Source of the DNA: Streptococcus sp. S1
GTDB lineage: Bacteria; Bacillota; Bacilli; Lactobacillales; Streptococcaceae
Direction of reading: 5' to 3'
DNA length: 64,000 nucleotides
NCBI RefSeq assembly: GCF_034137685.1
Contig: NZ_CP139418.1
Coordinates: forward strand, 1,639,001-1,703,000
This document shows positions 49,579-59,216 of the stretch, one piece after another. The notes beneath the pieces are model-generated. The model saw nothing but the letters and a program-made list of their open reading frames with translations, was not told where the DNA came from and searched no databases. How positions within the stretch are numbered: the first letter of the stretch is position 1; every line of letters begins with the position of its first letter. A program made the position numbers and the translations under genes.

Positions 49579-50714
49579 TAGACAATATCCTCTGTAACAA
49601 TCGTTCCTTTTTTAACCACGACAGGTGCTTCTTCTGTCCCACGAATCGTCACACCAGCAGCCACTTCGACACCCTTATCCAGGATGGCATATTCGACGAT
49701 TGCATTTTCATGAATCACAACACCAGGGAAGAGAAGACTACTGCGGACTTCTGAACCTTCATGAAGGTGTACCCGCCGTGAAACAACGGAGCGTTCAACG
49801 GTTCCTTCTACAATACTACCCGAAGCAAATTGAGACGTTTTAATATGTGAAGTCTTGGAATAATACGTTGGTTCTTCATTCTTCACTTTCGTATACACCT
49901 TTTGGTTTGGTGAAAAGAGCTTCATGAATTTTTGGTTTTCCAACATATCCAAGTTTGCATGGTAGTAGGATTCAACTGAATGAATATTGGCTAGGTAACC
50001 TGTATATTCAAAAGCAAAAGCATTGTATTCCACCGCCAAATCACGCAAGATATAGCGCAATTTTTGTGGGTATTCTTTCTTGGCTTCTTCTTCAATTTTT
50101 TCAATCAACCAAGGAGTATCCACAATAAAGACATCTGTCGACATGTTGTAGACTTCGTCAGGATCCTTGCCATCGAAAAGTCTTTGCTCTGTAACATGGT
50201 CTGTTTCATCAATTTCCAAGATAGCATTGACTTCAGAGATATTTTGAAGATGCAACTTCTTATAAACCACTGTAATCGGACGGTCAACGCTATTATGCAA
50301 GTGGAAAACTTGATTGAGGTCAATATTCATCAAGACATCACAGTTCAAAGCAACTGTTTGGTTGGAACCAGACCGTTTCAAATAGGTCAATAATTGTTGG
50401 TAGTATTCTGGCCCTACATTTGTATTTTCAACAGGAGTGTTATAGATTCCGAGGTAATAGTGGCTCAATAAAGTAGACAAGCCCCACTCACGACCTGAAC
50501 GAATATGGTCAAAGACCGAACTAATATTTTCTTGTTGGAAAATCCCAAAAACACTACGAATACCAGCATTCGCAAGACTAGACAACGGGAAGCCAATCAA
50601 GCGGTATTTCCCATCAAATGGTAGAGATGCTACCGGACGATGGCTGGTCAAAGTGGACATATCATGATACCCAACTGTATTTCCTAAAATGGCTGAATAT
50701 TTATCAATCTTCAT
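49578..50714 (-). CDS. glgD: Glycogen biosynthesis protein GlgD (non-catalytic ADP-glucose pyrophosphorylase subunit)
   Basis: A 378-residue paralogue of GlgC. The nucleotide-binding GGxGTRL loop of GlgC is replaced by [12 protein letters not shown] near the N-terminus, so it should not be catalytic alone; in Firmicutes GlgD forms a more active heterotetramer with GlgC. The C-terminal left-handed beta-helix repeats ([20 protein letters not shown] and following) are intact. Its start overlaps glgC by 11 nt. Confidence 0.95.
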   Translation of the reverse strand: MKIDKYSAILGNTVGYHDMSTLTSHRPVASLPFDGKYRLIGFPLSSLANAGIRSVFGIFQQENISSVFDHIRSGREWGLSTLLSHYYLGIYNTPVENTNVGPEYYQQLLTYLKRSGSNQTVALNCDVLMNIDLNQVFHLHNSVDRPITVVYKKLHLQNISEVNAILEIDETDHVTEQRLFDGKDPDEVYNMSTDVFIVDTPWLIEKIEEEAKKEYPQKLRYILRDLAVEYNAFAFEYTGYLANIHSVESYYHANLDMLENQKFMKLFSPNQKVYTKVKNEEPTYYSKTSHIKTSQFASGSIVEGTVERSVVSRRVHLHEGSEVRSSLLFPGVVIHENAIVEYAILDKGVEVAAGVTIRGTEEAPVVVKKGTIVTEDIV

Positions 50715-51846
50715 CTGTTGCTACCCCCACTTTTTCATTGTAACCGACAACTTGTACTTCCTCTGTTCCATCAATCACGACACCTTCTGCAATGACTGCA
50801 CCTTCCCCGATAATCGCGCGTTTCACGACAGCTCCTTTACCGATAATGGCATTGCTCATCACGACAGCATCTTCGACAACTGCTCCTTCACGAACTTGAG
50901 CTTCTGTTGATAAGATGGAGTGTTTGACTGTACCGTCTACCGAACAACCGTCGACGACAAGAGAATCTTCGACGTGGCCATGTTCCCCAAAGAAGTTCGG
51001 TGGAGAAATGAGGTTGCGTGAATAGATTTTCCAGTGACGATCGCGACTATCCAAGGCATTATTTGGATCGATATATTCCATATTGGCTTCCCAAAGAGAC
51101 TCAATCGTACCAACGTCTTTCCAATAACCATTGAATTCATAAGCATAAACACTTTCGCCTGATTCTAGATACGTTGGAATGACATTTTTACCGAAGTCTG
51201 ACATATCGATATCGCTCTTTTCAGCAGCAACTAACATATTGCGCAGACGAGCCCAGTCAAAGATGTAAATCCCCATGGAAGCCTTGGTAGATTTTGGTTC
51301 CGCTGGTTTTTCTTCAAATTCGACAATCCGATTATTAGCATCTGTATTCATGATTCCAAAACGGCTTGCTTCCTTCAAAGGGACATCTAGGACGGCAACA
51401 GTCAAGCTTGCATTATTATCCTTGTGCGCTTGAAGCATATCATCGTAATCCATCTTATAGATGTGGTCCCCAGATAATATCAAGACATATTCCGGATTGA
51501 TGCTGTCGATATAGTCGATGTTTTGGAGGATGGCATGGCTAGTTCCTTCAAACCAACGATTTCCTTCACTAGCTGAATAAGGTTGGAGAATAGACACACC
51601 TGTATTGATTCCATCCAAGCCCCAACTGGAACCATTTCCAATATGGCTGTTAAGTGCAAGGGGTTGATACTGTGTAATCACACCAACATTGTGAATTCCT
51701 GAGTTGGCACAGTTTGAGAGAGCAAAATCGATAATCCGATAGCGCCCACCAAATTGAACCGCAGGTTTCGCGATGTTTTTGGTTAATTTTCCAAGACGTG
51801 TTCCTTGCCCACCGGCAAGAATTAAAGCGAGCATTTCATTCTTCAT
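50704..51846 (-). CDS. glgC: Glucose-1-phosphate adenylyltransferase
   Basis: A 380-residue enzyme that makes ADP-glucose from glucose 1-phosphate and ATP, the committed step of glycogen synthesis. The pyrophosphorylase loop [12 protein letters not shown] (residues 11-22), the [10 protein letters not shown] motif, the sugar-binding [10 protein letters not shown] and C-terminal beta-helix repeats are present. The ATG lies behind a GAGGAAG site. It overlaps glgD by 11 nt and follows glgB by 50 nt. Confidence 0.97.
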   Translation of the reverse strand: MKNEMLALILAGGQGTRLGKLTKNIAKPAVQFGGRYRIIDFALSNCANSGIHNVGVITQYQPLALNSHIGNGSSWGLDGINTGVSILQPYSASEGNRWFEGTSHAILQNIDYIDSINPEYVLILSGDHIYKMDYDDMLQAHKDNNASLTVAVLDVPLKEASRFGIMNTDANNRIVEFEEKPAEPKSTKASMGIYIFDWARLRNMLVAAEKSDIDMSDFGKNVIPTYLESGESVYAYEFNGYWKDVGTIESLWEANMEYIDPNNALDSRDRHWKIYSRNLISPPNFFGEHGHVEDSLVVDGCSVDGTVKHSILSTEAQVREGAVVEDAVVMSNAIIGKGAVVKRAIIGEGAVIAEGVVIDGTEEVQVVGYNEKVGVATDED

Positions 51847-51896
51847 TGACTACTTCCTCTTTTTAAAGCTTGGACTCCCTTAGAGTCAACCGATCA

Positions 51897-53804
51897 TCAT
51901 TTTTTATCTGATGTTTTAGATTTCGTTTTGCGAACCTTCCGTTTCACCTTCCAAATGCTAGCCCCTAAAGCCGGCAAAGTAAAGGTCAAAGTTTGTTCAT
52001 AATCCTTCCACAGTCCATCTTGAGACTGAACTGTCGGATTGTGCTCTTTCCAGACACCTCCCCATTCTTCTAATTCTGTATTCCAAATTTCTTCATAGAC
52101 CGCTGATACAGGCACACCAATCGTAAAGTCCTTGCGTTCTACTGGTGCCATATTGAAGACGCACACCAAAAGATCGCCTTTACGATTTTTCCGGACCATA
52201 GACAAAACGCTCTGATCCCGGTTATCTGCATCAATAATCTCTAAGCCATCAAAGCTATCATCAATCTCCCACAATTCCTTGTGTTCTTTGTAGAAATGAT
52301 TGAGCTGAGAAGTGAAACGACGCATCTTAGCATTCATTTCATCCTCTAGATTGCCCCATTCCAATTGCTCTTCTGACTTCCATTCCAAAAATTGACCAAA
52401 TTCTGAACCCATAAAGAGTAATTTCTTACCTGGATGGCAAATCTGATAGGTCAAGAGGTTACGGAGTCCAGCAAATTGATTGTAACGATCTCCCCACATC
52501 TTATGCATCAAACTCTTCTTACCATGCACCACTTCATCATGTGAAAATGGTAGTAAGAAGTTTTCAGAAAATGCATACATGAAACTAAAGGTTACCAGGT
52601 TAAAGTCAAATTTCCGGTAGATGGGATCTTCTTCGTAGAATCGAAGGATATCATTCATCCACCCCATATTCCATTTATAGTCAAAGCCAAGTCCACCTTC
52701 TTCTTCAGGACCCGTGATCTTTTGACCAGCAGAACTTTCTTCTGCAATCATCATGACATCTGGGTGTTCGTTCTTGATAATCGCATTCAACCGTCTAAGG
52801 AAATGAACGCCTTCGTAGTTGAGGTTTCCACCATCAATATTTGGTGTCCATGGACCGCTATCGTAGTCAAGATAGAGCATATTGCTCACAGCATCGACCC
52901 GAATCCCATCTAAATGATAGGTATCAATCCAAAACTTCAAACTAGAAATCAAGAATGACTGGACTTGATTCTTCCCTAAATCGAAGTTCAAGGCTCCCCA
53001 TCCGTAGTTATGAGCACGATGTTCATCCTGGTATTCAAAGGTTGGTGTTCCATCATAATAAGCCAAGGCATCATCATTGATAATGAAATGTCCTGGTACC
53101 CAATCCACGATCACTCCGATATTGTTGAGGTGGCATTCTTCCACGAAGTCTTGAAACTCCTCTGGGCTACCATAAGTCTGCTCGAGTGCAAAATATCCCA
53201 TGAGCTGATAGCCCCAACTCAAGCCCAATGGATGGGCCATCACTGGCATAAATTCCACGTGGGTGTAGTTCATCTCCACCAAATATGGAATCAATTCTTC
53301 TTTTAGTTGTTTGAAGGTATAGGAACTGTGATCCTCATTACGTTTCCACGATCCTGCGTGAACCTCATAAATATTAACAGGTCGTTCCTTAAAACCAAGT
53401 TTTTTGCGGCGTGCTCTCCAGAGACCATCTTTCCAGTTTTTCTCTGGAATGGTCTTAATAATAGATCCTGTATTGGGTCTCTTTTCCATCCATAATGCTA
53501 GAGGATCGATTTTTTGCACCTGATGACCATTTTGTCGAGTCACCAAATACTTGTATATATCTCCCTCTTTTGCATCGGAACAGAAGACTTCCCAGACGCC
53601 TCCTTCATTACGAACCATTGGAATTTTACGAGCTTCCCAATCAGTGAAATCACCAATCAGATCCACCGCCTGAGCATTGGGAGCCCAAACACGGAAGGTA
53701 AAGCCTTCTTGTTCTCCCCTTGTTTCCTTGTGAGCTCCTAAGTACTCTTGAAGATGGAAATTATCCCCTCTTCCAAATGTCCATAAGTCTGTGCTTCTAT
53801 CCAT
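51897..53804 (-). CDS. glgB: 1,4-alpha-glucan branching enzyme
   Basis: A 635-residue GH13 enzyme that introduces alpha-1,6 branches into glycogen. An N-terminal CBM48 module (about residues 30-115), the TIM-barrel with catalytic Asp in [11 protein letters not shown] (about 305), Glu in MIAEESSAG (about 358) and FSHDEVVHG (about 425), and a C-terminal beta domain are visible. The C-terminus is unusually Lys- and Arg-rich ([17 protein letters not shown]). It is the first gene of the glg operon and carries a promoter with a perfect cre box overlapping the transcription start region. Confidence 0.97.
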   Translation of the reverse strand: MDRSTDLWTFGRGDNFHLQEYLGAHKETRGEQEGFTFRVWAPNAQAVDLIGDFTDWEARKIPMVRNEGGVWEVFCSDAKEGDIYKYLVTRQNGHQVQKIDPLALWMEKRPNTGSIIKTIPEKNWKDGLWRARRKKLGFKERPVNIYEVHAGSWKRNEDHSSYTFKQLKEELIPYLVEMNYTHVEFMPVMAHPLGLSWGYQLMGYFALEQTYGSPEEFQDFVEECHLNNIGVIVDWVPGHFIINDDALAYYDGTPTFEYQDEHRAHNYGWGALNFDLGKNQVQSFLISSLKFWIDTYHLDGIRVDAVSNMLYLDYDSGPWTPNIDGGNLNYEGVHFLRRLNAIIKNEHPDVMMIAEESSAGQKITGPEEEGGLGFDYKWNMGWMNDILRFYEEDPIYRKFDFNLVTFSFMYAFSENFLLPFSHDEVVHGKKSLMHKMWGDRYNQFAGLRNLLTYQICHPGKKLLFMGSEFGQFLEWKSEEQLEWGNLEDEMNAKMRRFTSQLNHFYKEHKELWEIDDSFDGLEIIDADNRDQSVLSMVRKNRKGDLLVCVFNMAPVERKDFTIGVPVSAVYEEIWNTELEEWGGVWKEHNPTVQSQDGLWKDYEQTLTFTLPALGASIWKVKRKVRKTKSKTSDKK

Positions 53805-53823
53805 ATACTCACCTCTTTGTTTT

Positions 53824-53838
53824 TTGAAAGCGTTTTCT
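53824..53838 (-). promoter_or_regulatory. cre box (CcpA operator) of the glg operon
   Basis: TTGAAAGCGTTTTCT matches the cre consensus WTGNAANCGNWNNCW at every defined position. It begins about 11 nt downstream of the -10 element, where CcpA binding would block elongation or initiation. This predicts catabolite repression of glycogen synthesis. Confidence 0.85.
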
Positions 53839-53848
53839 ATTTGGTATT

Positions 53849-53877
53849 ATTCTACTATAAAATCACTTAATTTTCAA
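53849..53877 (-). promoter_or_regulatory. Promoter of glgBCDA
   Basis: On the minus strand TTGAAA (53872-53877), a 17-nt spacer and TAGAAT (53849-53854), 45 nt upstream of the glgB ATG. Confidence 0.8.
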
Positions 53878-54090
53878 GTTGATTCCTGTAAAATCATGTA
53901 AAATTATCAGGAAAAGTTTTTCCATTTTCTTTCCCGAACCTTTTCGATCCTTCCTTGGTCATCCTCCTTATCTTACTTACGATTATACTATATATACGAG
54001 GAAAATCAAACAAAAACCGAACATTTAAATCACTATTTTTATTACTAACTAGTTTATTACGAATAAAATGAACATTTTTATGAACAATGT
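53878..54090. other. Spacer upstream of glgB with a second possible promoter
   Basis: On the minus strand a TATAAT at 53982-53987 with TTTGAT 17 nt upstream forms a plausible second promoter, followed by a strong AGGAGG (53963-53968) that does not serve a credible gene: an ATG follows it at once but gives only 22 codons. A short 5' leader RNA for glgB is possible. Confidence 0.4.
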
Positions 54091-54123
54091 AAAAAAAGAC
54101 TAAGACAGATTTGTCTTAGTCTT
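54091..54123 (-). terminator. Terminator of ptsHI
   Basis: On the minus strand AAGACTAAGACA-AATC-TGTCTTAGTCTT is a 12-bp perfect stem followed by a T run, beginning 10 nt after the ptsI stop. Confidence 0.9.
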
Positions 54124-54132
54124 GTTGAATTC

Positions 54133-55866
54133 TTAGTCTACGTTCACGTATTCTTTTGAAAGTTCAAGAACTTCTTCCATTGTTGAACATTCAGTAAGAG
54201 CACGGTTAGCGTATTCTTGCATTTTAGCTGTGTCGAGTTTCTTCATCAAGCTACGTGTACGAAGGACAGATGTAGCTGACATAGAGAACTCATCCAAGCC
54301 CATTCCGACAAGAAGTGGAACAGCAGTTTGGTCACCGGCCATTTCACCACACATACCAGCCCATTTGCCTTCAGCGTGAGCCGCCTTGATCACGTTGTTG
54401 ATCAAACGAAGGATAGATGGGTTATATGGTTGGTAAAGGTATGAAACTTGTTCGTTCATACGGTCAGCAGCCATTGTGTATTGGATCAAGTCGTTTGTAC
54501 CAATTGAGAAGAAATCAACTTCCTTAGCAAATTGGTCCGCAAGCATCGCAGCAGCTGGGATTTCAATCATGATCCCTACTTGGATATCATCTGCCACAGC
54601 AACACCTTCAGCAAGCAATTTCGCTTTTTCTTCTTCAAGAATACCTTTAGCTGTACGGAACTCAGTCAACAAAGCAACCATTGGGAACATGATCCGCAAT
54701 TTACCGTGGACAGATGCCCGAAGCAAGGCACGCAATTGTGTACGGAACATTTGATTACCAGTTTCAGAGATAGAAATACGCAAAGCACGGTAACCCAAGA
54801 ATGGGTTCATTTCTTTAGGAAGATCGAAGTAAGGAAGTTCTTTATCCCCACCAATATCCATTGTACGAACGACAACAGGTTTACCGTTCATACCTTCAAG
54901 AACTGCTTTGTAGGCTTCGTATTGATCATCTTCAGTTGGGAAGTCTTGAGAATCCATGTACAAGAATTCAGTACGATAGAGACCAACAGCTTCTGCACCA
55001 TTATCGTTTACACCTTCAACGTCTTTAGGTGTACCGATGTTGGCAGCCAATTCGAAGTGTTTTCCATCAGCAGTCACTGTTTTCGCATCTTTAAGGAGAG
55101 CCCATTCAGCTTTTTGTTTGGCATAAGCTTCACCAGCTGCTTTGAAGGCTGCGATTTGTTCTTCAGTAGGGTTGATCACCACTTCACCAGTGATCCCTGA
55201 AACAGCCAAAACATCGCCATCTTTGACAAGTTCTGTGATGTTATTTGTACCAAGAACAGCTGCGATTTCAAGTGTACGAGCCATGATAGCTGAGTGACTT
55301 GTACGTCCACCGATATTCGTGACAAAAGCTTTTACATACTTTTTGTTCAACTGTGCTGTATCAGATGGAGTCAAGTCATGCGCAACCACGATTGCTTCTT
55401 CATTGATAGAAGCAGGGTTTGGCAATTTCTTACCAAGCAAGTTGGCAAGGACACGTTTGGTAACGTCGCGAATGTCTGCTGCACGTTCTTGCATGTAAGG
55501 ATTGTCTTCCATTCCTTCAAAGATTGCAATGAACATGTCAGTGACTTCTTTCAAGCCAGCCTCTGCATTGATTTTTTTCGTACGAATCGTTTCTTTGATC
55601 TGACCAATCATTTCAGGGTCAGCGAGAACCATCATATGCGCATCAAAAACTTGCGCTGCTTCTTCACCAAGGCTTGCTACTGCATTCTCCCGAATAAGAG
55701 AAAGCTCGTTTTGTGAAGCTTCAAGAGCTGCATCCAAACGAGCTTCTTCTGCACTTGTATCTTCGACTGAAACAGTCTCAAATGATAAGTCTGGTTGAAT
55801 GAGCAAATATGCCTTAGCAACGGCAACACCGTCAGATGCTGCAATTCCTTTTAGCATTTTTGTCAT
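54133..55866 (-). CDS. ptsI: Phosphoenolpyruvate-protein phosphotransferase (PTS enzyme I)
   Basis: A 577-residue cytosolic enzyme that takes phosphate from PEP and passes it to HPr, powering all PTS sugar uptake. The phosphorylated histidine is in [17 protein letters not shown] (about residues 184-200), and PEP-binding signatures [17 protein letters not shown] and [12 protein letters not shown] are visible in the C-terminal domain. The codon usage is that of a highly expressed gene. It starts 4 nt after ptsH, the usual ptsHI operon. Confidence 0.98.
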   Translation of the reverse strand: MTKMLKGIAASDGVAVAKAYLLIQPDLSFETVSVEDTSAEEARLDAALEASQNELSLIRENAVASLGEEAAQVFDAHMMVLADPEMIGQIKETIRTKKINAEAGLKEVTDMFIAIFEGMEDNPYMQERAADIRDVTKRVLANLLGKKLPNPASINEEAIVVAHDLTPSDTAQLNKKYVKAFVTNIGGRTSHSAIMARTLEIAAVLGTNNITELVKDGDVLAVSGITGEVVINPTEEQIAAFKAAGEAYAKQKAEWALLKDAKTVTADGKHFELAANIGTPKDVEGVNDNGAEAVGLYRTEFLYMDSQDFPTEDDQYEAYKAVLEGMNGKPVVVRTMDIGGDKELPYFDLPKEMNPFLGYRALRISISETGNQMFRTQLRALLRASVHGKLRIMFPMVALLTEFRTAKGILEEEKAKLLAEGVAVADDIQVGIMIEIPAAAMLADQFAKEVDFFSIGTNDLIQYTMAADRMNEQVSYLYQPYNPSILRLINNVIKAAHAEGKWAGMCGEMAGDQTAVPLLVGMGLDEFSMSATSVLRTRSLMKKLDTAKMQEYANRALTECSTMEEVLELSKEYVNVD

Positions 55867-55870
55867 ATTT

Positions 55871-56134
55871 TTAAGCCAATCCTTCTTTAGTCATTGTTTC
55901 TGAAATAGCTGCGATTGCATCATCAGCGTCAGCACCTTCAGCAGAAATTACAACGTCAGCACCTTGACCAACACCAAGGCTCATAACACCCATGATTGAT
56001 TTCAAGTTAACTGATTTACCTTTGTATTCAAGAGTGATGTCTGATGCAAATTTGCTAGCAGTTTGAACCAACAAAGTTGCTGGACGTGCGTGGATACCTG
56101 TTTCTGCCACGATGTGGAAATCTTTAGAAGCCAT
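55871..56134 (-). CDS. ptsH: Phosphocarrier protein HPr
   Basis: An 87-residue PTS phosphocarrier. The catalytic His15 (GIHARPA) and the regulatory Ser46 ([10 protein letters not shown]), target of HPr kinase/phosphatase, are both present, so HPr(Ser-P) can serve as CcpA co-repressor. The gene has an almost ideal promoter and a GGAGAG ribosome site. Confidence 0.98.
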   Translation of the reverse strand: MASKDFHIVAETGIHARPATLLVQTASKFASDITLEYKGKSVNLKSIMGVMSLGVGQGADVVISAEGADADDAIAAISETMTKEGLA

Positions 56135-56197
56135 AATTGGACTCTCCTTTTAAAAAATAGTTTTTGAGTTACCTTTTGATAACCCTTACAATTTGGT

Positions 56198-56226
56198 ATT
56201 ATATCATCTTTTGAAATTTTTTTCAA
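56198..56226 (-). promoter_or_regulatory. Promoter of ptsHI
   Basis: On the minus strand TTGAAA (56221-56226), a 17-nt spacer and an extended -10 TGA-TATAAT (56198-56203). Confidence 0.85.
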
Positions 56227-56478
56227 GATTTTTATCACTGACTTACAGAAAAAGACTGCGAAAAATCCCAATTTAGATACATTCTAAGAAGTACCTGAAG
56301 AATGGAGAACAAATCTTTTCAATTTTCTACTATATTATAAGTAACATTTTCCTCCGCTTTCAAATAAAAAGAAGCAAGTGTACCACAGGATATTGATTCA
56401 CAAAAAAATTATAACTAATTAAAGATGCTTTAAAGCCTATTCCTATCCCATTTCTTGGAATTTCTCAATTTCCGTTCA
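56227..56478. other. Spacer between divergent ptsH and nrdH
   Basis: About 250 bp of AT-rich DNA with no gene, no strong hairpin and only weak -10-like hexamers; nothing firm is visible. Confidence 0.5.
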
Positions 56479-56494
56479 CCACAATATATTGTGT
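56479..56494 (+). promoter_or_regulatory. NrdR box 1 upstream of nrdHEF
   Basis: CCACAATATATTGTGT matches the 16-bp NrdR consensus (ACACWATATATWGTGT type) at 15 of 16 positions. Confidence 0.85.
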
Positions 56495-56519
56495 TTTAAA
56501 AACCCCATTTCATATCTTT

Positions 56520-56535
56520 GCACAATATTTAGTTT
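56520..56535 (+). promoter_or_regulatory. NrdR box 2 upstream of nrdHEF
   Basis: GCACAATATTTAGTTT is a weaker NrdR box (about 13 of 16). Its centre is 41 bp (about four helical turns) from that of box 1 and it ends 7 nt before the -35 box, a typical paired arrangement. Confidence 0.75.
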
Positions 56536-56542
56536 TATTTTG

Positions 56543-56571
56543 TTGACAAGTTGCTGGATTTTGTTTATACT
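56543..56571 (+). promoter_or_regulatory. Promoter of nrdHEF
   Basis: Consensus TTGACA (56543-56548), a 17-nt spacer and TATACT (56566-56571). Confidence 0.85.
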
Positions 56572-56610
56572 GTTTACAGATTTATATTTCGATAGGAGAA
56601 CGAAAAAGAA

Positions 56611-56829
56611 ATGGTAACCATTTATTCAAAAAATAATTGTGTTCAATGCAAAATGACCAAGCGATTCCTCGATAGCAATCATGTGGAATACCGCGAAATT
56701 AACTTAGATGAACAGCCAGAATTTGTAGAGCATGTTAAGAACCTTGGCTTCAATGCTGCTCCAGTTATTCAAACACCGGATGAAGTATTTTCTGGTTTTC
56801 AACCAGCTAAGTTGAAGAAACTTTCTTAA
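56611..56829 (+). CDS. nrdH: Glutaredoxin-like protein NrdH
   Basis: A 72-residue thioredoxin-fold redox protein that reduces class Ib ribonucleotide reductase. The active site is CVQC (residues 11-14) and the C-terminal FSGFQPAKLKKL segment is the NrdH signature. It heads the nrdHEF cluster. A hairpin terminator or attenuator separates it from nrdE. Confidence 0.96.
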   Translation: MVTIYSKNNCVQCKMTKRFLDSNHVEYREINLDEQPEFVEHVKNLGFNAAPVIQTPDEVFSGFQPAKLKKLS

Positions 56830-56855
56830 TAAACACAGTATTTTGCTTAAATAGG

Positions 56856-56888
56856 GTCTAGCGTTAGCAACCTAACACTAGACTTTTT
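56856..56888 (+). terminator. Terminator/attenuator between nrdH and nrdE
   Basis: GTCTAG-C-GTTAG pairs with CTAAC-A-CTAGAC around a 4-nt loop and is followed by TTTTT. nrdE has no obvious promoter of its own in the remaining 55 nt, so partial read-through is likely. Confidence 0.75.
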
Positions 56889-56943
56889 ACTTGGAAAGAG
56901 AGGACTTCTCCTCTTCATTTTTTTGAACTAGAAAAGGATTATT

Positions 56944-59103
56944 ATGGGATTAAAATCTCTTGAAGATGTGACGTATTTTCGTCTTAACAATGAAATCAAC
57001 CGTCCAGTAAACGGCCAAATCATGCTTCATAAAGATAAAGAAGCTTTGGATGCGTTCTTTAAAGAAAATGTTGTACCAAATACTAAAACCTTTGACTCGA
57101 TTACAGACAAGATTCAGTACCTTCTCGAGCACAATTACATTGAGAGAGCTTTTATCGAGAAATACCGTCCTGAATTTTTAGAGGAATTGGCCCAATTTAT
57201 CAAAGATCAAAACTTCCAATTCAAGTCCTTCATGGCGGCCTACAAATTCTATAACCAATACGCTTTGAAAACAAATGATGGAGAATACTATCTTGAAAGC
57301 ATGGAAGACCGTGTCTTTTTCAATGCTCTCTATTTTGCTGATGGAAATGAAGCTATCGCGCGAGACATCGCAAACGAAATTATCCACCAACGCTACCAAC
57401 CAGCTACTCCTTCTTTCTTAAACGCTGGACGTGCCCGCCGTGGGGAATTGGTATCATGTTTCTTGATCCAAGTAACCGATGATATGAATGCGATCGGACG
57501 TTCCATCAACTCTGCCCTTCAACTGTCTCGTATCGGTGGTGGGGTTGGGATTTCTCTCAGCAACCTTCGTGAAGCTGGAGCACCAATCAAAGGGTATGAA
57601 GGAGCCGCTTCTGGAGTGGTTCCAGTTATGAAACTCTTCGAAGATAGCTTCTCTTACTCTAACCAATTGGGACAACGCCAAGGGGCTGGGGTGGTTTACC
57701 TCAACGTCTTCCACCCAGACATCATCGCCTTCCTTTCAACTAAGAAAGAAAATGCTGATGAAAAAGTTCGGGTGAAGACTCTCTCACTTGGGGTCGTCGT
57801 GCCAGACAAGTTCTACGAGTTGGCGCGTAAGAATGAAGAAATGTACCTCTTCAGCCCATACTCTGTGGAACGTGAATACGGAGTACCATTTAACTACATC
57901 GACATCACTGAAAAATACGATGAGTTGGTTGCTAATCCAAATATCCGCAAGACTAAAATTAAGGCACGTGATTTGGAAACTGAAATTTCTAAATTGCAAC
58001 AAGAATCTGGCTATCCATATGTAGTCAACATTGATACTGCTAACCGGGCAAACCCTGTTGATGGAAAAATCATCATGAGTAACTTGTGTTCAGAGATCCT
58101 TCAAGTTCAAGAACCAAGCTTGATCAACGATGCCCAAGAATTTGTTCAAATGGGAACAGACGTCTCCTGTAACCTTGGTTCAACCAACGTAGTTAACATG
58201 ATGACTTCACCTGATTTTGGTCGTTCGATTCGTGCCATGGTTCGTGCTTTGACCTTCGTTACAGATAGCTCTCATATCGTAGCCGTTCCAACTATTGACC
58301 ACGGAAATAAACTGGCGCATACCTTTGGTCTTGGAGCCATGGGACTTCATAGCTACCTTGCCCAACAATTGATCGAATACGGATCACCGGAGTCTATTGA
58401 GTTTACGAGCATCTACTTCATGCTCATGAACTACTGGACTCTCGTAGAATCAAACAACATTGCGCGCGAACGTGGTGTTACCTTCCACAACTTCGAAAAA
58501 TCTGATTATGCCAATGGTACTTACTTTGATAAGTACACGACTGGAGAATTTGTACCAAAATCTGATCGCGTCAAAGAACTCTTTAAAGATATCTTTATCC
58601 CAAGTGCTGAGGATTGGGCAGAACTGCGTGCTAAAGTTCAAGCAGATGGTCTTTACCACCAAAACCGCCTAGCTGTCGCACCAAATGGATCTATCAGCTA
58701 CATCAATGACGTATCTGCTTCTATCCACCCAATTACACAACGGATTGAAGAACGCCAAGAGAAGAAAATCGGTAAGATCTACTACCCTGCAGCAGGATTG
58801 TCAACGGAAACGATTCCTTACTACACTTCTGCCTACGACATGGATATGCGAAAAGTCATCGATGTCTATGCTGCTGCAACTGAGCATGTAGACCAAGGTC
58901 TTTCACTGACTCTCTTTATGCGCAGCGATATTCCAAAGGGTCTTTACGAATGGAAAACTGAAAACAAACAAACCACTCGTGACTTGTCTATCCTTCGGAA
59001 CTACGCCTTTAACAAGGGTATCAAGTCTATCTACTACGTCCGTACCTTTACAGATGATGGTGGAGAAGTTGGCGCCAACCAATGTGAAAGCTGTGTCATC
59101 TAA
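56944..59103 (+). CDS. nrdE: Class Ib ribonucleotide reductase alpha subunit NrdE
   Basis: A 719-residue catalytic subunit that reduces ribonucleoside diphosphates under aerobic growth. Cys172 (LVSCFLI), Cys382 (NLCSEIL) and Cys409 (DVSCNLGS) correspond to the redox pair and thiyl cysteine of the family, and the C-terminal shuttle is GANQCESCVI. The N-terminal ATP-cone of class Ia is absent, as expected. It lies between nrdH and nrdF with hairpins on both sides; nrdI is not in the window. Confidence 0.97.
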   Translation: MGLKSLEDVTYFRLNNEINRPVNGQIMLHKDKEALDAFFKENVVPNTKTFDSITDKIQYLLEHNYIERAFIEKYRPEFLEELAQFIKDQNFQFKSFMAAYKFYNQYALKTNDGEYYLESMEDRVFFNALYFADGNEAIARDIANEIIHQRYQPATPSFLNAGRARRGELVSCFLIQVTDDMNAIGRSINSALQLSRIGGGVGISLSNLREAGAPIKGYEGAASGVVPVMKLFEDSFSYSNQLGQRQGAGVVYLNVFHPDIIAFLSTKKENADEKVRVKTLSLGVVVPDKFYELARKNEEMYLFSPYSVEREYGVPFNYIDITEKYDELVANPNIRKTKIKARDLETEISKLQQESGYPYVVNIDTANRANPVDGKIIMSNLCSEILQVQEPSLINDAQEFVQMGTDVSCNLGSTNVVNMMTSPDFGRSIRAMVRALTFVTDSSHIVAVPTIDHGNKLAHTFGLGAMGLHSYLAQQLIEYGSPESIEFTSIYFMLMNYWTLVESNNIARERGVTFHNFEKSDYANGTYFDKYTTGEFVPKSDRVKELFKDIFIPSAEDWAELRAKVQADGLYHQNRLAVAPNGSISYINDVSASIHPITQRIEERQEKKIGKIYYPAAGLSTETIPYYTSAYDMDMRKVIDVYAAATEHVDQGLSLTLFMRSDIPKGLYEWKTENKQTTRDLSILRNYAFNKGIKSIYYVRTFTDDGGEVGANQCESCVI

Positions 59104-59125
59104 TCCGCTATCCTAGATAGCTATC

Positions 59126-59148
59126 AAAAGTCGGTTCGCCGACTTTTT
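59126..59148 (+). terminator. Terminator between nrdE and nrdF
   Basis: AAAAGTCGG-TTCG-CCGACTTTT, a 9-bp stem with a UUCG loop and a T run. Confidence 0.85.
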
Positions 59149-59172
59149 GTGCGGTATTCTATCAATTTATGG

Positions 59173-59178
59173 TAGAAT
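59173..59178 (+). promoter_or_regulatory. Possible extended -10 promoter of nrdF
   Basis: TGG-TAGAAT after the nrdE terminator, 38 nt before the nrdF start; -35 weak. Confidence 0.5.
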
Positions 59179-59216
59179 AGTAACGATTGAATGAATAGAA
59201 AAAGAAAGTGATGCAA

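Noticed and set aside
54058..54065. TACGAATA, a perfect match to the ComX (cin) box
   Set aside because: On the plus strand it would lead only into the ptsI terminator hairpin within 40 nt and no gene; an 8-mer of this kind is expected by chance in a window this size.
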